A stretch of 64,000 bases of DNA from Mangifera indica (GCF_011075055.1 NC_058137.1:21933463-21997462), one strand, 5' to 3'. Shown: positions 24,610 to 39,950, counted from the stretch's first letter. Notes: a model not told the origin generated them from the letters alone. Program-made: numbers and translations.

Positions 24610-24969
24610 ATGAATATATCTTCAAGTTCAAAGCTTCAAGGTCCGCGGCCGGCGGCTCTTAAGGTGAACAAAAGCTCTTCAAAGATTATGAAGAAGAATA
24701 ATAATGGAAATATTCAAAGAGTAAAATCTCCTGTTGTGATTTATATGGTGTCTCCCAAGATTATTCATGTAAGACCTGAAGAATTCATGGGGTTGGTGCA
24801 ACGGCTTACCGGGAAACAAGCGACGGCGAATCCGAATTCGGAATCTTCATGTGCTACGATAATGGAAAGTGATAATAAGTGTGCTAATGGTGGAATGAAC
24901 TACGAAGATCAAGTTGCTGCATATCCTAGTCTATGTGTCGACATTCTTGCCAATTGGAATGACTTCTAG
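24610..24969 (+). CDS. VQ-motif protein
   Basis: Single-exon frame of 119 residues; most plant VQ genes are also intronless. The motif FMGLVQRLTG is at residues 59-68, a full F-x3-V-Q-x-L-T-G match. It is preceded by a basic region (about 18-38) and PVVIYMVSPKIIHVRPEE, as in the MKS1/VQ8/VQ20-like group. VQ proteins are small nuclear or plastid proteins that bind WRKY factors and are often MAP-kinase substrates. The ATG at 24610 is the start; the frame is open for two codons more upstream but without an ATG. Which VQ subgroup is uncertain. A TATA box and W-boxes lie upstream. Confidence 0.88.
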   Translation: MNISSSSKLQGPRPAALKVNKSSSKIMKKNNNGNIQRVKSPVVIYMVSPKIIHVRPEEFMGLVQRLTGKQATANPNSESSCATIMESDNKCANGGMNYEDQVAAYPSLCVDILANWNDF

Positions 24970-25429
24970 TTAGTATTACTTATAAGTTTGATATGTTTAT
25001 GAATGATTCCAAGTTTGAACTTTTGATTATTTGAATTTGATGTAGCTTTGCTTATGAGCTAATGGTTATGTTAGCAAATGAATGTACTTACTCAAGAATG
25101 ATATATTATGCATGCAGACTTTTTTTTCTTTGTTTTATTTAAATTTGTTTTGAAATGACAAGTTTGCTGTAACGATATGAACAAGAGTCATCACAATATT
25201 TACTTGAGTTTATTTAAATCAAACCTTCTTCTTCATTTTAAATGGATCTAAATATTTGCAATTTAACAACACTGATTTTTATTACCTTGGTAAGGTTCTT
25301 TTTCACTATGTTTGCAACTTAGTTTTGCCATCCTTGTTCTTTGTCTGTTTCTTTTGTTTTTCTTGCATATTTGTTTGATTGATCAAATCGTGGGATACGA
25401 TTTTAGACTGGTGATTGAATGGATTTTAA
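24970..25429. other. 3' region of the VQ gene
   Basis: AT-rich, no coding signal. The 3' UTR likely ends near 25110. Confidence 0.4.
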
Positions 25430-25437
25430 GACAAAGA

Positions 25438-25703
25438 ATTGAAGGGATTGCAACCTAATAGTTCAAGAGGAGCTTCAAGTATTTTGAGTGGGATGTTTGG
25501 AAACCAAGTGGGATGCTTGTTTTATTTTAGATCTGAAAATAAGATATTATCTTAGAAGAAGCAAAAATTAGTTGAAGGGATTTCAACCTTACAGATCAAG
25601 GGAAGCTTCAAGCATTTTGAGTGTTTGGAAACCAAGTGGGATGTTTGCTGTATTTTAGTTCTAAACATAAGATATTGACTTAGGAGAAGCAAAACTTAGT
25701 TGA
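25438..25703 (+). repeat. 133-bp tandem duplication in the presumed LTR
   Basis: Copies begin at 25441 (GAAGGGATTGCAACC) and 25574 (GAAGGGATTTCAACC) and share the run GGAAACCAAGTGGGATG. About 85 to 90 percent alike by eye. Confidence 0.75.
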
Positions 25704-25999
25704 ATGAACAAAGAGTGTTTACTTTTGATTAATTTTAGCTTGTAATTGACAGTGGATTTATTATTAAATGATTTGATTTTGCTAGACTAGGTCCCATGGA
25801 TGCAAGCAACGTTGAATATAGTCAAACCTTGTAAAAATAGTTTTGCCCCCTTTTAGTTTTTGCATATCAATTGTTTTGCCCCAACATCACTCATTAATGT
25901 GAAACTTCATGTGGTATCAAAGTAGGTTTTGAATTTGCCCATATTTAGTAGATCCTCTAAAGTTCGGTTTTTGGATTTTTATGTTAATTTGTTGTTGTT

Positions 26000-27170
26000 A
26001 TTTCCTTTCTCTTGCATCTGTTGAACTTGTTTCTTCCTTTGAATAGAATTGTTTCAAGAATATGGTTTAACCTCTTGACTACCCATGTTAGATGGAACCA
26101 TATATCTATATTGGAAGGCAAGACCGAGAACATTTTTAAAATTTATTAATGAAAAATTCTAGATATCTATTGTAAATGGTTGGGTTATGTACGTCCTATC
26201 TTTATTGAAGAAGAAGCTACTATACTGAAACTTGTTGAACAATAAACTACTATTATACTTGAACTTTCCAATTGAAATTCTAAGCCTATTTGTGCCAATT
26301 TTATGTTGTTTTCATTAAGCAAATGAAAGTTATAGCTAAGTACTGTGAAGTAATTAAAGATGCCTGGGACAAATTGGAAAGAAAAAAGCACCAAGATTAT
26401 TAAAAAGGCTAGACTTAAGAGAATAGTCACATATTTTGGAAATATGACTATACTTGAGGATGAATCTATTTTTCATTTTCGTGCTAAGATCTATGACATT
26501 TCTAATGAGTCATAAGCTTTAGGTAAATTTTACTCTAATGCTAAACTTGCTAGAAAGATGTTATGTTACTTACCAAAAAGATTTCCACCAAGGTCACCTC
26601 ATTGAGGATTGTAAGGATGTTGAGAAGCTTGATCTAGATGTGTTAATTGAATCTCTACGAACTTATGAAATAAACCCGAAAAGGTGGGATAAAAAAGAAA
26701 AACAAGTATTGATCTAGTTCTTAAACACTCTTTTTTCATTCGAGTTTGTTTCAAAATATTGAGTTAGATAGCTTAAATGGGGATAAGATAGCTATGTTGA
26801 CTAGAAATTATGATAAGTTCCTTAAGAACACAAGAAAAAAATCTAACGCGGACTAAAGTTGAATCTAATATTTCTTGTGAGTCTAATGATAATGATTTAC
26901 ATAAGTAACAAAAAAATAGATAACCAGATGCATGAGCAGTGGGTGAAAGTGATTAAAAAGGTGAAATCTCTAGAGGTTACAAACTCAAAACTAGAAGAAG
27001 AAAAAATGAATTAGCTAAGAAAGTTGGTTTACTATCTAGAGAATTGATTAACAAATATTTGCTAATTGATTCCACTATTACTGAGTTTAACAAAGCTAAG
27101 GCTATTGTAACGCTAGCATGCTTGTATGTTTGAGATTATTTTGGTTAATTACTATGATTTTAAATTATAT
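26000..27170 (+). pseudogene. Copia gag remnant
   Basis: Gag-like peptides listed for the surrounding element occur in different frames, separated by stop codons and small indels. The zinc knuckle is not recognisable. Non-functional. Confidence 0.5.
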
Positions 27171-27240
27171 TAAGTATAAAAAAGGGGGAGATGAATATTT
27201 CTTTAGCTTGGACGAATGCTCATTCTAAAGTAGTATATTA

Positions 27241-28059
27241 TTTTGAATAATAAACAATTATTGATGGGTTTAAGCAATAATTTGAAAACCGAACCGGATC
27301 GGTTAGTTTAATTGGTTAAACCAGAAATCAAGTATGATCCAGTTAATATAAAAAATCGGTTTTGATATTGATTTAATCAAATCTGATAAAAAATCGAGTT
27401 TGATCGAATGAACCAATAAAAAATTGAATTTGATTAGGTTTGATTTTCAATTTTTTTAAATTTTAATTATTTTTAAATAATTTGATTTTTTTAAATTTTT
27501 TTATTTTTTGATTAAACTGATTAAATCGATTAAATTATAAATTATTGAAATAATCAATTCAACCGTTGGTCCGATTTTAAAATCATTGGTTTTAAGATAA
27601 ACTGCCTTGATAAAACACCTATTCCAACGGGAGGAAAGCCCATCCCATAACGGGGTTATAACATATTTGAACTTTTTAACGCGTGCATGTTGCTCTTACA
27701 AGTCTACTATACCAGTCTTCTGTCAGCTGCCATGGCCTCATATTTTTCTATAAACTTCGACTGAGTGGACAGGCATGTTTACTAATTTTGAAACATGTCC
27801 CGCCACTTGTTCTTACGGCCAAAAGGAAAACGTAGATGTGTGCGACTATTTGGGAAAAAAAAAAACATAATTACGATTAGGCCATAGAAAATTAAACAAT
27901 AAAAAATAATATTATTATTGAAAAAGTTCATATTTCACAAGAATATTTCACCTATTGTAAAATCATATTTATAATGTTTTCCTATATAAATTTCGTAAGT
28001 ATTGTTATTGATGATATACAAATATTCTAAGCCAATACATTGAAGGACTGTGATGTTAA
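27241..28059. other. Gene-free stretch with a possible TIR element
   Basis: 27278-27595 starts AAAACCGAACCGGATCGGTT and ends near CCGTTGGTCCGATTTTAAAA, weakly inverted, with CGGTT words between. It may be a MITE. The rest shows nothing recognisable. Confidence 0.35.
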
Positions 28060-28520
28060 TTGTCACAATAAAGTATCGAAAATTAGTAAAATCTTCAAAT
28101 GTCTGTCTATGGTATCCAGTTTTTCAGATGAGACAATTGCTTTCATTTTCACATTGAAAATTATCCTCATGGCATCTTGAAAATTTGATAGCCGATATGT
28201 GTTGGCAACTTTCGAATATAGACCTTTCATAAGGCTTTGTCCTTTTGTACTTGACACACACATTGCCTTCAAATGCTAACAAGAACAGTCATGGTTGGCA
28301 TTTGGAAAAATGTTAGGGATGACAACTATAATGGCAAGGTGTTGATACGAAATAATTGACAACTCAAGCATGTCACCAATGCAGTCACATGTTTTTCTCA
28401 TAAACAAAGTCCATAACTTTGCTTCTTCATTTTCTCTATAACGCCAAATGTCAAGAGTTATGTTTGATTATTATCATCTTTTCTAACTGCGATAAATGGT
28501 GTCCCTTGGTACCTCCTGTT
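28060..28520 (-). pseudogene. Remnant of a MULE-type transposase
   Basis: Read on the minus strand, peptides match the order found in plant MuDR-type transposases: LWTLFMRK, CIGDMLELSIIS (reference ISDRH), LAIIVVIPNIFPNANHDCSC (reference pattern of aliphatics, then FPNAxHxxC), and SKVANTYRLSNFQDAMR (AAxAYxxxEF). The frame is interrupted by a stop and shifts near 28290 and 28440. No TIRs are visible around it. Not functional; it may or may not be related to the mobile elements in the window. Confidence 0.6.
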
Positions 28521-30326
28521 AGAGTAGATTCTCCAAAGCCAAACTTTTAATTAATGTATTAGCATTGATTTGTAATTGTATCATGTTTATATCAATATAA
28601 TGAGATTGCTTCATCTTTTTATTTACTTCATGTGATTAGATTAGTGTTCTTAGGATGGTAAAACTGTGACAAAAAAAATTAATATATGTTAGTAATCGTG
28701 AAACCAAATGTACAAATGACGATTATTCTAAAAATGTATATAGTTTTGATATTACTTTGACTTAAGGTGTATATAATATAGTTAGAATTATCATATCTAG
28801 TGTTAAATGTCACTACCAAAAGGTAGTGACAAATCTTACGTATTAAAATTGTTTGTTGATAACCTCGTACAATGCATGAGTGCATGTTGAATAGACATAT
28901 TTACCAAATTTTGTGTACAAGAGTAGATATTTCTATTAGATCTACTGATGAATGTTAACAACCATGTAAATTTATGGTTACAGTGGGATTAAGTTATTCA
29001 ATTGTCGCTACAGAAGTCAACAAATACAAATTGAGGGTAATCAAAGGTAGATACTGATTTTGTGTCTTAGTCTTGAAGAGATATCAATTGATAAAAAAAT
29101 TAAATCATATGATAGTCATATTGTTGACAAGTTCTTGTCTACCATTGATACTTCATCATTTAAGTGGTCATAATGTCCTGTTAAAGATCAATTTTAATCT
29201 ATGTATAGATATTTTGCTAGAGTATAAAATACTGAATTAAAAAAACAGGAATTCTAGGAATACTTGATACAATATGCAATTTGAATTCGTAATGTTGCTA
29301 AATTACCTATATTGAAATGGCAAGTCTTCCTCTAATGAAACCTATCTGACTAACAACTTTCAATGATAAAATTGTACTGTTATGGTTTTAGAGATAGGAC
29401 CTAGTTAATGTATAGTAGACTATTGAAATATCCTATCAAATGTCTAATAAATCTTTAGACCTATATTAGACTATCTACTTATATTATCATAATTTTTAAA
29501 TGTATTGAATTTATCTTTATTAATAACTTAAATCAATTTGAAAACTGATATTGGATTATTTAATTACTTAGTTTCATTAAAACCAAAATTATAATAATTT
29601 TAGCTTACATCAAGAAAATTTTTAACACCATCATCTTTCATTCTTCACCACCAACCGTTGGTTATCCTCTTTCTATTTTCTTTACCTTTATTAGCAACAC
29701 TATTGTCGACCATTTACTTTTTTCTCTCATCATCTTTTCCATCAACCACCAACTATCCTTCTTATCTGATCATCTTTACCATCGACATCATTGATTATCT
29801 TTCTCCTTCGTCATCTTTACCATTAGTCTTTCATTTTTCAATTTCCTAAGAAAAATTTCCAATAATTATAAAATTACCTTTACTTGAATTAAAAAATAAA
29901 TGAATGAAGGAAAGAAAAAGAAAAGATAAATTGATATTTATGGAAAAAAATGAGCCGGAGAAAGAAGAAGAAGAAAAAAGAGGAAGATATATAATAACAT
30001 TTATTTGAAAAGAAATGAGTAGAAGAAGAGAAAAGAGACGATAATGAAAAATGAGTGAAAGAAGAAACGAAAAAATAAATAAGAATAAATGTTTAAATAT
30101 TATGAATAAAAGAAAATTATATATTTTAAATATTTTTTAAATTGATGCTTTTTAATTTGTTTTATAAATAACATTTTTACCACTCAATATTAGAGTTCGA
30201 CGGATGAGAGATTAAATATTCCAAACTTAAAGGGTGTGAGCATTGTTTCACCAAACCTTGGGTTGGAAAATTAGGTCTAAAAAATATGTACGGATATCCT
30301 CACTCTCACTCACGTATATATATACT
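28521..30326. other. Gene-free AT-rich stretch with one half of a long-TIR element
   Basis: No gene supported. At 30165-30283 the sequence, read in reverse, starts GACCTAATTTTCCAACCCAA then GGTTTGGTG, like the TIR of 20884-21744, but I find no left partner. 29640-30080 has a C/T-rich tract then an A/G-rich tract. Confidence 0.45.
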
Positions 30327-30497
30327 AGTAATAAAATTATACGTATTTACTTTAAATACATAAACAAACACATAATTGATGTGTTATCATATGATTTAAT
30401 TATTTTAAATTAATAATAAAATAATACTCAATTACATAATAAGATATATATATATATATATTTATGTACATAAAATAAATATATATAGTATTACTTA
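30327..30497. mobile_element. Palindromic MITE copy
   Basis: Starts near TAATAAAATTATACGTATTT and ends near AAATATATATAGTATTACTT, with central ATCATATGATTTAATTATTT matching the other copies. An (AT)n run of about 16 bp interrupts the right half. Confidence 0.55.
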
Positions 30498-31124
30498 TAT
30501 ACTAGATATGTTTTCATCAATATTATTAAAAATACTCAGATTCGTAAGTTGTAAACCTTATTTTAAATCCAATTTTAACCATATGCTTAATAATCATTAA
30601 TCAATAATTTGACCAAGCTAAACTAACTACTACTTTTGGAGAAGGCGCAATCCGATATCCATCTATAATTGATCAATACATGTCTGCATGCACTAAATAT
30701 TATTAAATTAATTAATCAACTTTACTAGTAACATAAACAACAGAATGTATAATTTAAATAATGATTGAAGTAAGTAATAAAAATGAATTATATACCGATA
30801 AACTCTCTCTTTCTTTGAACAACCTGACCATGGTGTCTCCTCCATCATTCTTGAATCTTCACCGTCATTTCAATTTGAACTCCATTAATTTTTTCTTCTT
30901 TTGATCTCCATTAAGCTTCATTTCATTCACCCTCTCTGTTCTCCACCATTATTTCCTTCTCCATAAAATCGTCCCTTTTCATCCTCCATTATTATGTTTC
31001 TTTCTTTTTCTGGTTTGGCTGGTTCTTGATCCATCAAATCGCTTGCATGCATCTCAATTTTAATCGTGATTATACTCTTATTTTTTGAATATTACGGATG
31101 GGATAATAAATTATTCATTTTTTG
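30498..31124 (+). promoter_or_regulatory. Promoter and leader of the CDPK gene
   Basis: AT-rich until about 30800, then a C/T-rich leader-like stretch (30800-31000). No clear TATA box chosen. Nothing else recognised. Confidence 0.35.
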
Positions 31125-34184
<3,060 letters not shown>

Positions 34185-35750
34185 TAATATTTCATTCAAG
34201 AAAAGGGTTCATAGATTGAAGATTCCTGATCCTGGAAGGCCAAAAAGTCCCCACAAATTTGGTAGGTACTATGTATTTTTTCAGAAACAAAATTCGATCT
34301 TGAAAACTTACAGATTTTCAAGTGCATATTGTTGTAAAGATCATCAGCCAGCAGGCTATAATTTTTGCTTTCCATTTCTTCTGCATTTAACCTATAAGTT
34401 TTTTCCTGTTGGGTATCCTAAATAAGATTAGGTCCTTTTTAACCGAAAAAGCAAATGGGAAACATAATTTTGTTTGTTGTTTAACAATACAAAGAGTTTA
34501 TGCTCTACAGGTTTGAATTATAGCTGCACTCATTTTAGCAGACATGGATATCCTACCATTATTATTATTATTTTAAAAGTAACTTGACAAGAAGAAACAT
34601 GATTATCTCCACAAAAACAAGATCGGGGATAAAATAAGAACAATGATAGATGATTTTGAGATTTCTCTTTATATACAATTTTATGATATATAGATGATTA
34701 TATGTAATTTTTCGCTAGTTTTTTTTCTCTGTATGTCAGCTTCTTGACCCTATATCAAAATTCTCTGATATTGTTCAACGATTCATGTATAATATGTTTG
34801 AAATTGCTGAATTGAAGTTTGGGTTTATATTTCTTTAAAAAAATTTGTTATATTAAAAATATAATTATTTAAGGAATAACTATGGGTACTCTACATCGAT
34901 TTTATCGTGATATGGTATTCCTCAAATTGTAATTTTGTCCTGAGCTTCTATTGTCGAAACTGAGATTGCAAAAATTGTTGCACTCCATAAATCCTTTAGT
35001 ACTGTCATCTTTTCGATAATCCATTTCTTTTTATACCTAATCATAAATATGTTTCAAAATGATTAAAATATCATAATAATTTAATAAAAACCCTAATAAA
35101 ACTTTGTACATCATCATTTATCATAGAATATAATAATTTTTTTAGCAAATCTTGTGTGTTCGGTTGATTTTAATGAAAATGTTAATATCAACAGTAGCTA
35201 CTATCAGTTTTAAAAAAATTAAAATTTTTAGTTCTTATACTTATCCTATGTTTATCCTATCGATCCGTTTATCCTGTCTACTCATTTAACCCATTCTCAT
35301 CCCTCATACTTGTGTATTTTGCCTACCTACTAACCCACTCCTACCACCTACCCTACGTAATTTTTATAGGAATATACAGTTTTGATTTTCCAACGATTCA
35401 ATCACAAAAATATAAATGCAACTTTAATGAAAATATATTTTTCTCGTGAAATTACCAGTTCTTTAACTAAATCAAGAAATAACAAATTAACAAAGAAAAT
35501 CATGACATAAAATATATTTAATTATATGGGGATTTCAAATATTTTAGCAAAAACAAGAGTAAAAACATTTTGATCCACACTCATTTGGTATGAATTTTAT
35601 CCGATTTTTGAAAGACAAGACAGATGAATACCGTTTTGAGAGGTTTCGGGCTAAGCTTTGACATTAGGATAAAACATGGATTAAGTTGAAATCTTACCTA
35701 AAATTGTATGATAATTGAAAAAAAACTAAAATAATTAATTTCCCTCAAAT
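34185..35750. other. Intergenic stretch between CDPK and SAM-domain genes
   Basis: The CDPK 3' UTR probably extends to about 34450. 35225-35360 is rich in TATCC/TACCC pyrimidine words. No gene or clear element seen. Confidence 0.45.
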
Positions 35751-36755
35751 AAATCGGACCCGGCTCTGCAAAATTCGTTTCCCCCTCGAATCAATCAAAA
35801 ACCCAAATCAAGACTCGTTCTCACACAGTTGATTTTCTGTTCTTTCCAAAAAAGGGTTCATATTTCTCTGCTTCGATCTTTCCGTTAAGTAAGTTTTCAG
35901 CTTCGAATGTGTTATTTATGTTGAATTTCATTCTGGGTTCATTTATTTTACAAATTAAACGTTCAAATTTTGTTGGGTCTTTTCCTGTATTTGATATAAG
36001 TTTCTTCATTTGATAAATTGTAACGACTGTTGCCAGTACTTCCTGGTAAGAATTGGAAAGACCTTCTGAAAACTCTTTCTTTTTATTTTTTTTATTTGAG
36101 TTAGTTCTTTGAAATTGTGCAAGTAGAAGAAGTAGAGAGCTTAGGAGGGCAAAATGAAAAACAAATAAATAAAATTTTGTAATTAATTTGGCAGCATATC
36201 TGTGAGGTTCGAATCTTGTTGGACTTAGTTTCTATCTTCAAGACTCATCGATTTCGCACGGTGAAATGGTATGAAGGGATAAAAGATAGTTATAAATTTC
36301 TCTTAATTGAGTTGAAGGATTCTTGTAGTGTTTTTAGAACTTGTAGTTGCAGTAGTGTTTGTATTTGTTGTTGCATTTGATTACACTCTGAAATTAGTCC
36401 TTGATTTCTTTTTATGACCTCCAAGACAGATTTGTTGGTATTCCATTGGAAGCATTTAACCTTAACGCTGCCAGGCTTCCTTTTTTTGTTTGAAAGTTGA
36501 TTGATTTTCAGATGAAGAGAAAAAAATCTTAATCAATTATCGGCCACCAAGAAGATGTGGTGACTTATGTAGAGTGTAGTTGACTTATATGTGGTTATAA
36601 AAAAATTGGCATTGCTCTATTAGCTGAAGAGCCATGTGTTCATTTTAGGTGATAAATTCTAGTTTTTTTCAGACTTGGTTGGTGATCCTCTTGACATTTC
36701 GGTTAAAATATTATGTGTTTTAAACCTATTGATGTAACAAACAGGTCTGCGACTA
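35751..36755 (+). promoter_or_regulatory. Leader and probable leader intron of the SAM-domain gene
   Basis: A leader-like stretch starts near 35760. An acceptor ACAAACAG ending at 36744 lies 11 bp before the ATG, so the leader is probably split by an intron whose donor may be the GTAAGT near 35889. Inferred from consensus only. Confidence 0.35.
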
Positions 36756-37499
36756 ATGGTCAAGTCAAGGCAAAGACATGTAACGGCAGAAGATGAAAGC
36801 AACTCAAATGCTGAGTTGCATTTGAATGAAGATGAAGATTGGGTTATAGTTAAAAAGCAAAAGGTCACCATTCTGGTTCCAAGCCTTCCTACAGCTAATA
36901 AGTCCACTACGCCAAGTTTGGGACCAAGTCAACTGCAAGCTTCGCCTAGAAAAGCATTTAACAAACAATCGCAATATTCAACTGAGGCATGTTCTGAGAA
37001 ACTTATAGTTGATGAACCAGAGAAGACTGCATCATTGGTTCCAACAAAAGGTATCCAAATTGCCAGAAAAACGCCTTATCTGTACATTCCAGCCATAGCC
37101 AAACCTCCATTGATAGATTCTAGAATGGATCCAGAAAATCTAGTTCACACTCGTGGTTCAGTGTCATGTTATACACTTGGTGTAACAGGCATGTCAAAAA
37201 CTATTAAGCGCCCAAGAAACTTTCATGGCATCAGTGGTTCAATTGATAGGAGTATGTTGCTAAATCAAAGGATGCGGGCATTAAATCTTGAGAGGAAACT
37301 ACAAAAAGCTGGTGGTTTGAGTAGGTGGTTAGCATCACTAGGACTGGGACAGTTTGTTAGGCTTTTCCAGGGGAAGACTCTCAATAAATTTCAGTTGGTG
37401 AATCTAACTATGAAGAAGCTCAAGGATATGGGTGCGGATGCTGTTGGTCCTCGGAGAAAGCTTATGCATGCTATAGAGTATGTCTGCCAGCCATATTGA
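36756..37499 (+). CDS. SAM-domain protein
   Basis: Single coding exon, 247 residues. A basic N-terminus leads to an acidic patch with WVIVKKQKVTILVPSLP (29-45), a Ser/Thr-rich linker, then a sterile alpha motif at about 187-244 (LSRWLASLGLGQFVRLFQ...), the only recognisable domain. SAM domains mediate protein-protein or RNA contacts; no partner can be deduced. In Arabidopsis I recall a SAM-domain gene (At3g11890) next to ANT1 (At3g11900), the same order as here, which supports orthology. Function unknown. Confidence 0.82.
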   Translation: MVKSRQRHVTAEDESNSNAELHLNEDEDWVIVKKQKVTILVPSLPTANKSTTPSLGPSQLQASPRKAFNKQSQYSTEACSEKLIVDEPEKTASLVPTKGIQIARKTPYLYIPAIAKPPLIDSRMDPENLVHTRGSVSCYTLGVTGMSKTIKRPRNFHGISGSIDRSMLLNQRMRALNLERKLQKAGGLSRWLASLGLGQFVRLFQGKTLNKFQLVNLTMKKLKDMGADAVGPRRKLMHAIEYVCQPY

Positions 37500-39127
37500 T
37501 TTGAGGCCTAGTAGATATTCCAAGGATCTAGTGCTTATCTATTTATCAGTATAAAAGAGTAGAAACTTGTTTGCCTGTAGACCACACTTGTTTCATCTTT
37601 TTGTGTTTTGTTATTCCTCAATTAGCTTTGCAGTGCCACATTCCAGGTTTATATTTGCTGACTGATTATTTGATTCCATCGTGCCATAAATTGTCAAATT
37701 GGGAACTGATGCTTTGGTTTCTTCATGGAAATTGCAAATTACATGGAAATCTCACTGTAATTCCTTAATGGGATTCCTAAGATAATTTCAAGGATAAAAT
37801 TACTTCTAATCAGTTCCAACATTTCAAAGCCAGCACTGGATGCATGTGACAAAAAGAGCCGACACCAATCTAAGCCAATATTCTAAGAAGAATCTTCCAC
37901 CTTGAACATGAAGTTGCAGAGGGAACTCTGACATGCTACTATGAAGAACCACGTAGCAGAGCCCTATGAACTCAAGATCACTAGATAGAAGTGTGATCCG
38001 TAAGAAGTCTCCATACATACTTAAAAACCGCCACCCTATTTCAATCTCGAATCCTTTTGATTCATAAACTTTTATCCCTTTAGTGATAACAAATTAAAGC
38101 CTAAGCTTAGTCTGCACCTTCATGGGACAAGGAATTTTCTTTCCAAAGGAAAGTTGCCAACATATTCTCAATTCCCCTCGTAGTAGTTGCAGATAAGAGA
38201 AATAATAAGTCATTCCCATTTCGAGCTTGTGCTTGAGCTTTGACTGTATTGTGTGATCTAATTATTGAAATAATAAAAATATATGTACACATTTTTTGTA
38301 TACAATTTGAATACACAGATAATATATTATCATGTGATTGAATAATTTTGAATTAAAAATAAATTAATATCTAATCATATAATGATATATCATCTATATA
38401 CTTAAATTATGTACAACAAAATATGCATGCATAATATCGCTCTTATTGAAATTATTACTAAAATATGGTAACTAAAATAACAAAAAATAAATAATAGTAG
38501 GCACATATTCAATTGTTTTGGGTAAATAGGAATCATTCAAATCATAACTATTAAATCAGATAAATTAAAAAATTAGTTTAAAATATTTTTAAAAAAGATT
38601 TAAATTTATACTTTTTTATACACAAAAAAATTTCTTTTTATCATTCTTCTTGTTAATAGACACTTATGTTCAATTTTGTTTTATGTCTCTTTCTACTATA
38701 TCTAGTGCATGTCATGTCTTGGTTGTAAATGTACACCCACATGAAAACAAATTTATAACATAGAAATGAAAATTTTTCAACCTTTATTTTAGAAATTAAC
38801 AATATTCTCAAATTTATAAAAATTTGAATCTAAAAGCTAACAATGTGTTAATTTCTAAAACCAACCTAGAATAAAGAATCACATTATCACAAAAATATGT
38901 TTTGCTCCTGTTTCAAAACTAACATTTTTTCTTTTTTTCCATTTTGTCATTCGATTTGAAAGGCAAAAGTAACATTGTCAAATTTTGCACAAATTTATCA
39001 TGTAAATTTATAAACACGATCTAATGAAGTTGCATCTTTATGCTATTGAAATATATTGGATCAATAGCGAAATAAATGTCAAGAATTTGTAATATAGATC
39101 ATGGTAGTCGAATCGTATATCAAAAAT
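37500..39127. other. 3' region of the SAM-domain gene and AT-rich spacer
   Basis: The 3' UTR likely ends by about 37770. A MITE copy lies at 38271-38440. No gene recognised; small open frames in both strands lack family signatures. Confidence 0.45.
38271..38440. mobile_element. Palindromic MITE copy
   Basis: Starts TAATAAAAATATATGTACAC and centres on ATCATGTGATTGAATAATTT then AATTAATATCTAATCATATA. It matches the copies at 1968-2134 and 54914-55080. Confidence 0.55.
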
Positions 39128-39950
39128 GTCAAAACATTATTTTTACCCAATGTTTAGTCTATTCTTAAACTCTCATTTATAAAATTTCAAAAACTCAAAT
39201 ACATACTTTTTTGGTAAAATTTTCTATTAAGGTTGATAGTAAAATAGTTATTTAACAAAAAAAAAATCAAAAAATCAAAATTTTATCTCATTTCCCTCTT
39301 AGTTTAAAAAAACTAATAATTTTCTCTATCCAAAGTTTAAAAAGTTATCTTTTCCCTCTATGGTTTTTTCTCTTCTCTGGCTACCTTTTTCGTTTTGATC
39401 AACAACTAGTCCTTCCCACCCATCTTCCAATTTTGACCGCTTGAGAGATGCCATTAGTGGCCAAAAGACTAGGATGAAGAAGAATTGTCTTCCTCTGAAG
39501 GACACTTAAGAGATGAAAATGTTTAGACAAAAACAACGTTTAGATGAAGACATTTGGATGGACGAAGACGAATTATCTTTATTCACCCAAAGAGATCAAA
39601 TGTCAAACAAAGACGACTAGCCTTTCGACTGTCAAGAGCATCTTTTGAGCGGTCAAAATAGGAAGATGGATGGGAAAGGTTGATTGTCAGCCACAACGGA
39701 GAAGAAAAAAAACCCTAGGAAAAATTATAACTTTTCAAACTTTGGGTAGGAAAAAATTATCAGTTTTTAAAGTTAAAGGAAAGAAATGAGATAAACTTTT
39801 AGTTTTTTTAATATTTTTTATTTAATAACAATTTTACCCTTACCCTTAATAAAGAATTTTAATAAAAGAGTAGATATTTGAGTTTTTAAAATTTTATAGA
39901 TGAGAGTTTGGGAATAGATCAAATCTTTGGTGGGAATAAGTCTTTTGGTC
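39128..39950. mobile_element. Fold-back long-TIR element
   Basis: Almost the whole element is an inverted repeat with arms of about 350-400 bp. Left arm words and their mirrored partners: CAAACT/AAACTCTCAT, AAAATTTTATCTCATTTCCC, CCAAAGTTTAAAAAGTTAT, and CCCACCCATCTTCCAATTTT matched by CCCATCCATCTTCCTATTTT. The ends (GTCAAAACATTATTTTTACC; right, reversed, GACCAAAAGACTTATTCCCA) belong to the same TIR family as 20884-21744. The flanks give only a poor 9-bp match, so the boundaries are approximate. No transposase. Confidence 0.7.

Larger units (their letters stand above)
25430..27240 (+). mobile_element. Decayed Ty1/copia-type retroelement lacking pol
   Basis: A primer-binding site TGGTATCAAAGTAGG lies at 25912-25926, close to the initiator-Met tRNA complement used by plant copia elements. 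Upstream, about 25430-25911 is probably the eroded left LTR, ending with AAACTTCATG. Downstream are broken gag words: LDGTIYLYWKAR near 26090, WDKLERK near 26367, and RIYDISNE near 26488, followed by KDVEKLDLDVLIESLRTYE near 26617. A purine tract AAAAAAGGGGGAGATG at about 27178-27193 resembles a polypurine tract. Between gag and that tract there is no protease, integrase or reverse-transcriptase signal, so pol was lost. No right LTR is recognised. Confidence 0.6.

Noticed and set aside
29440..30283. Complete long-TIR element
   Set aside because: Only the right end (30165-30283) matches the TIR family; no left end was found upstream.
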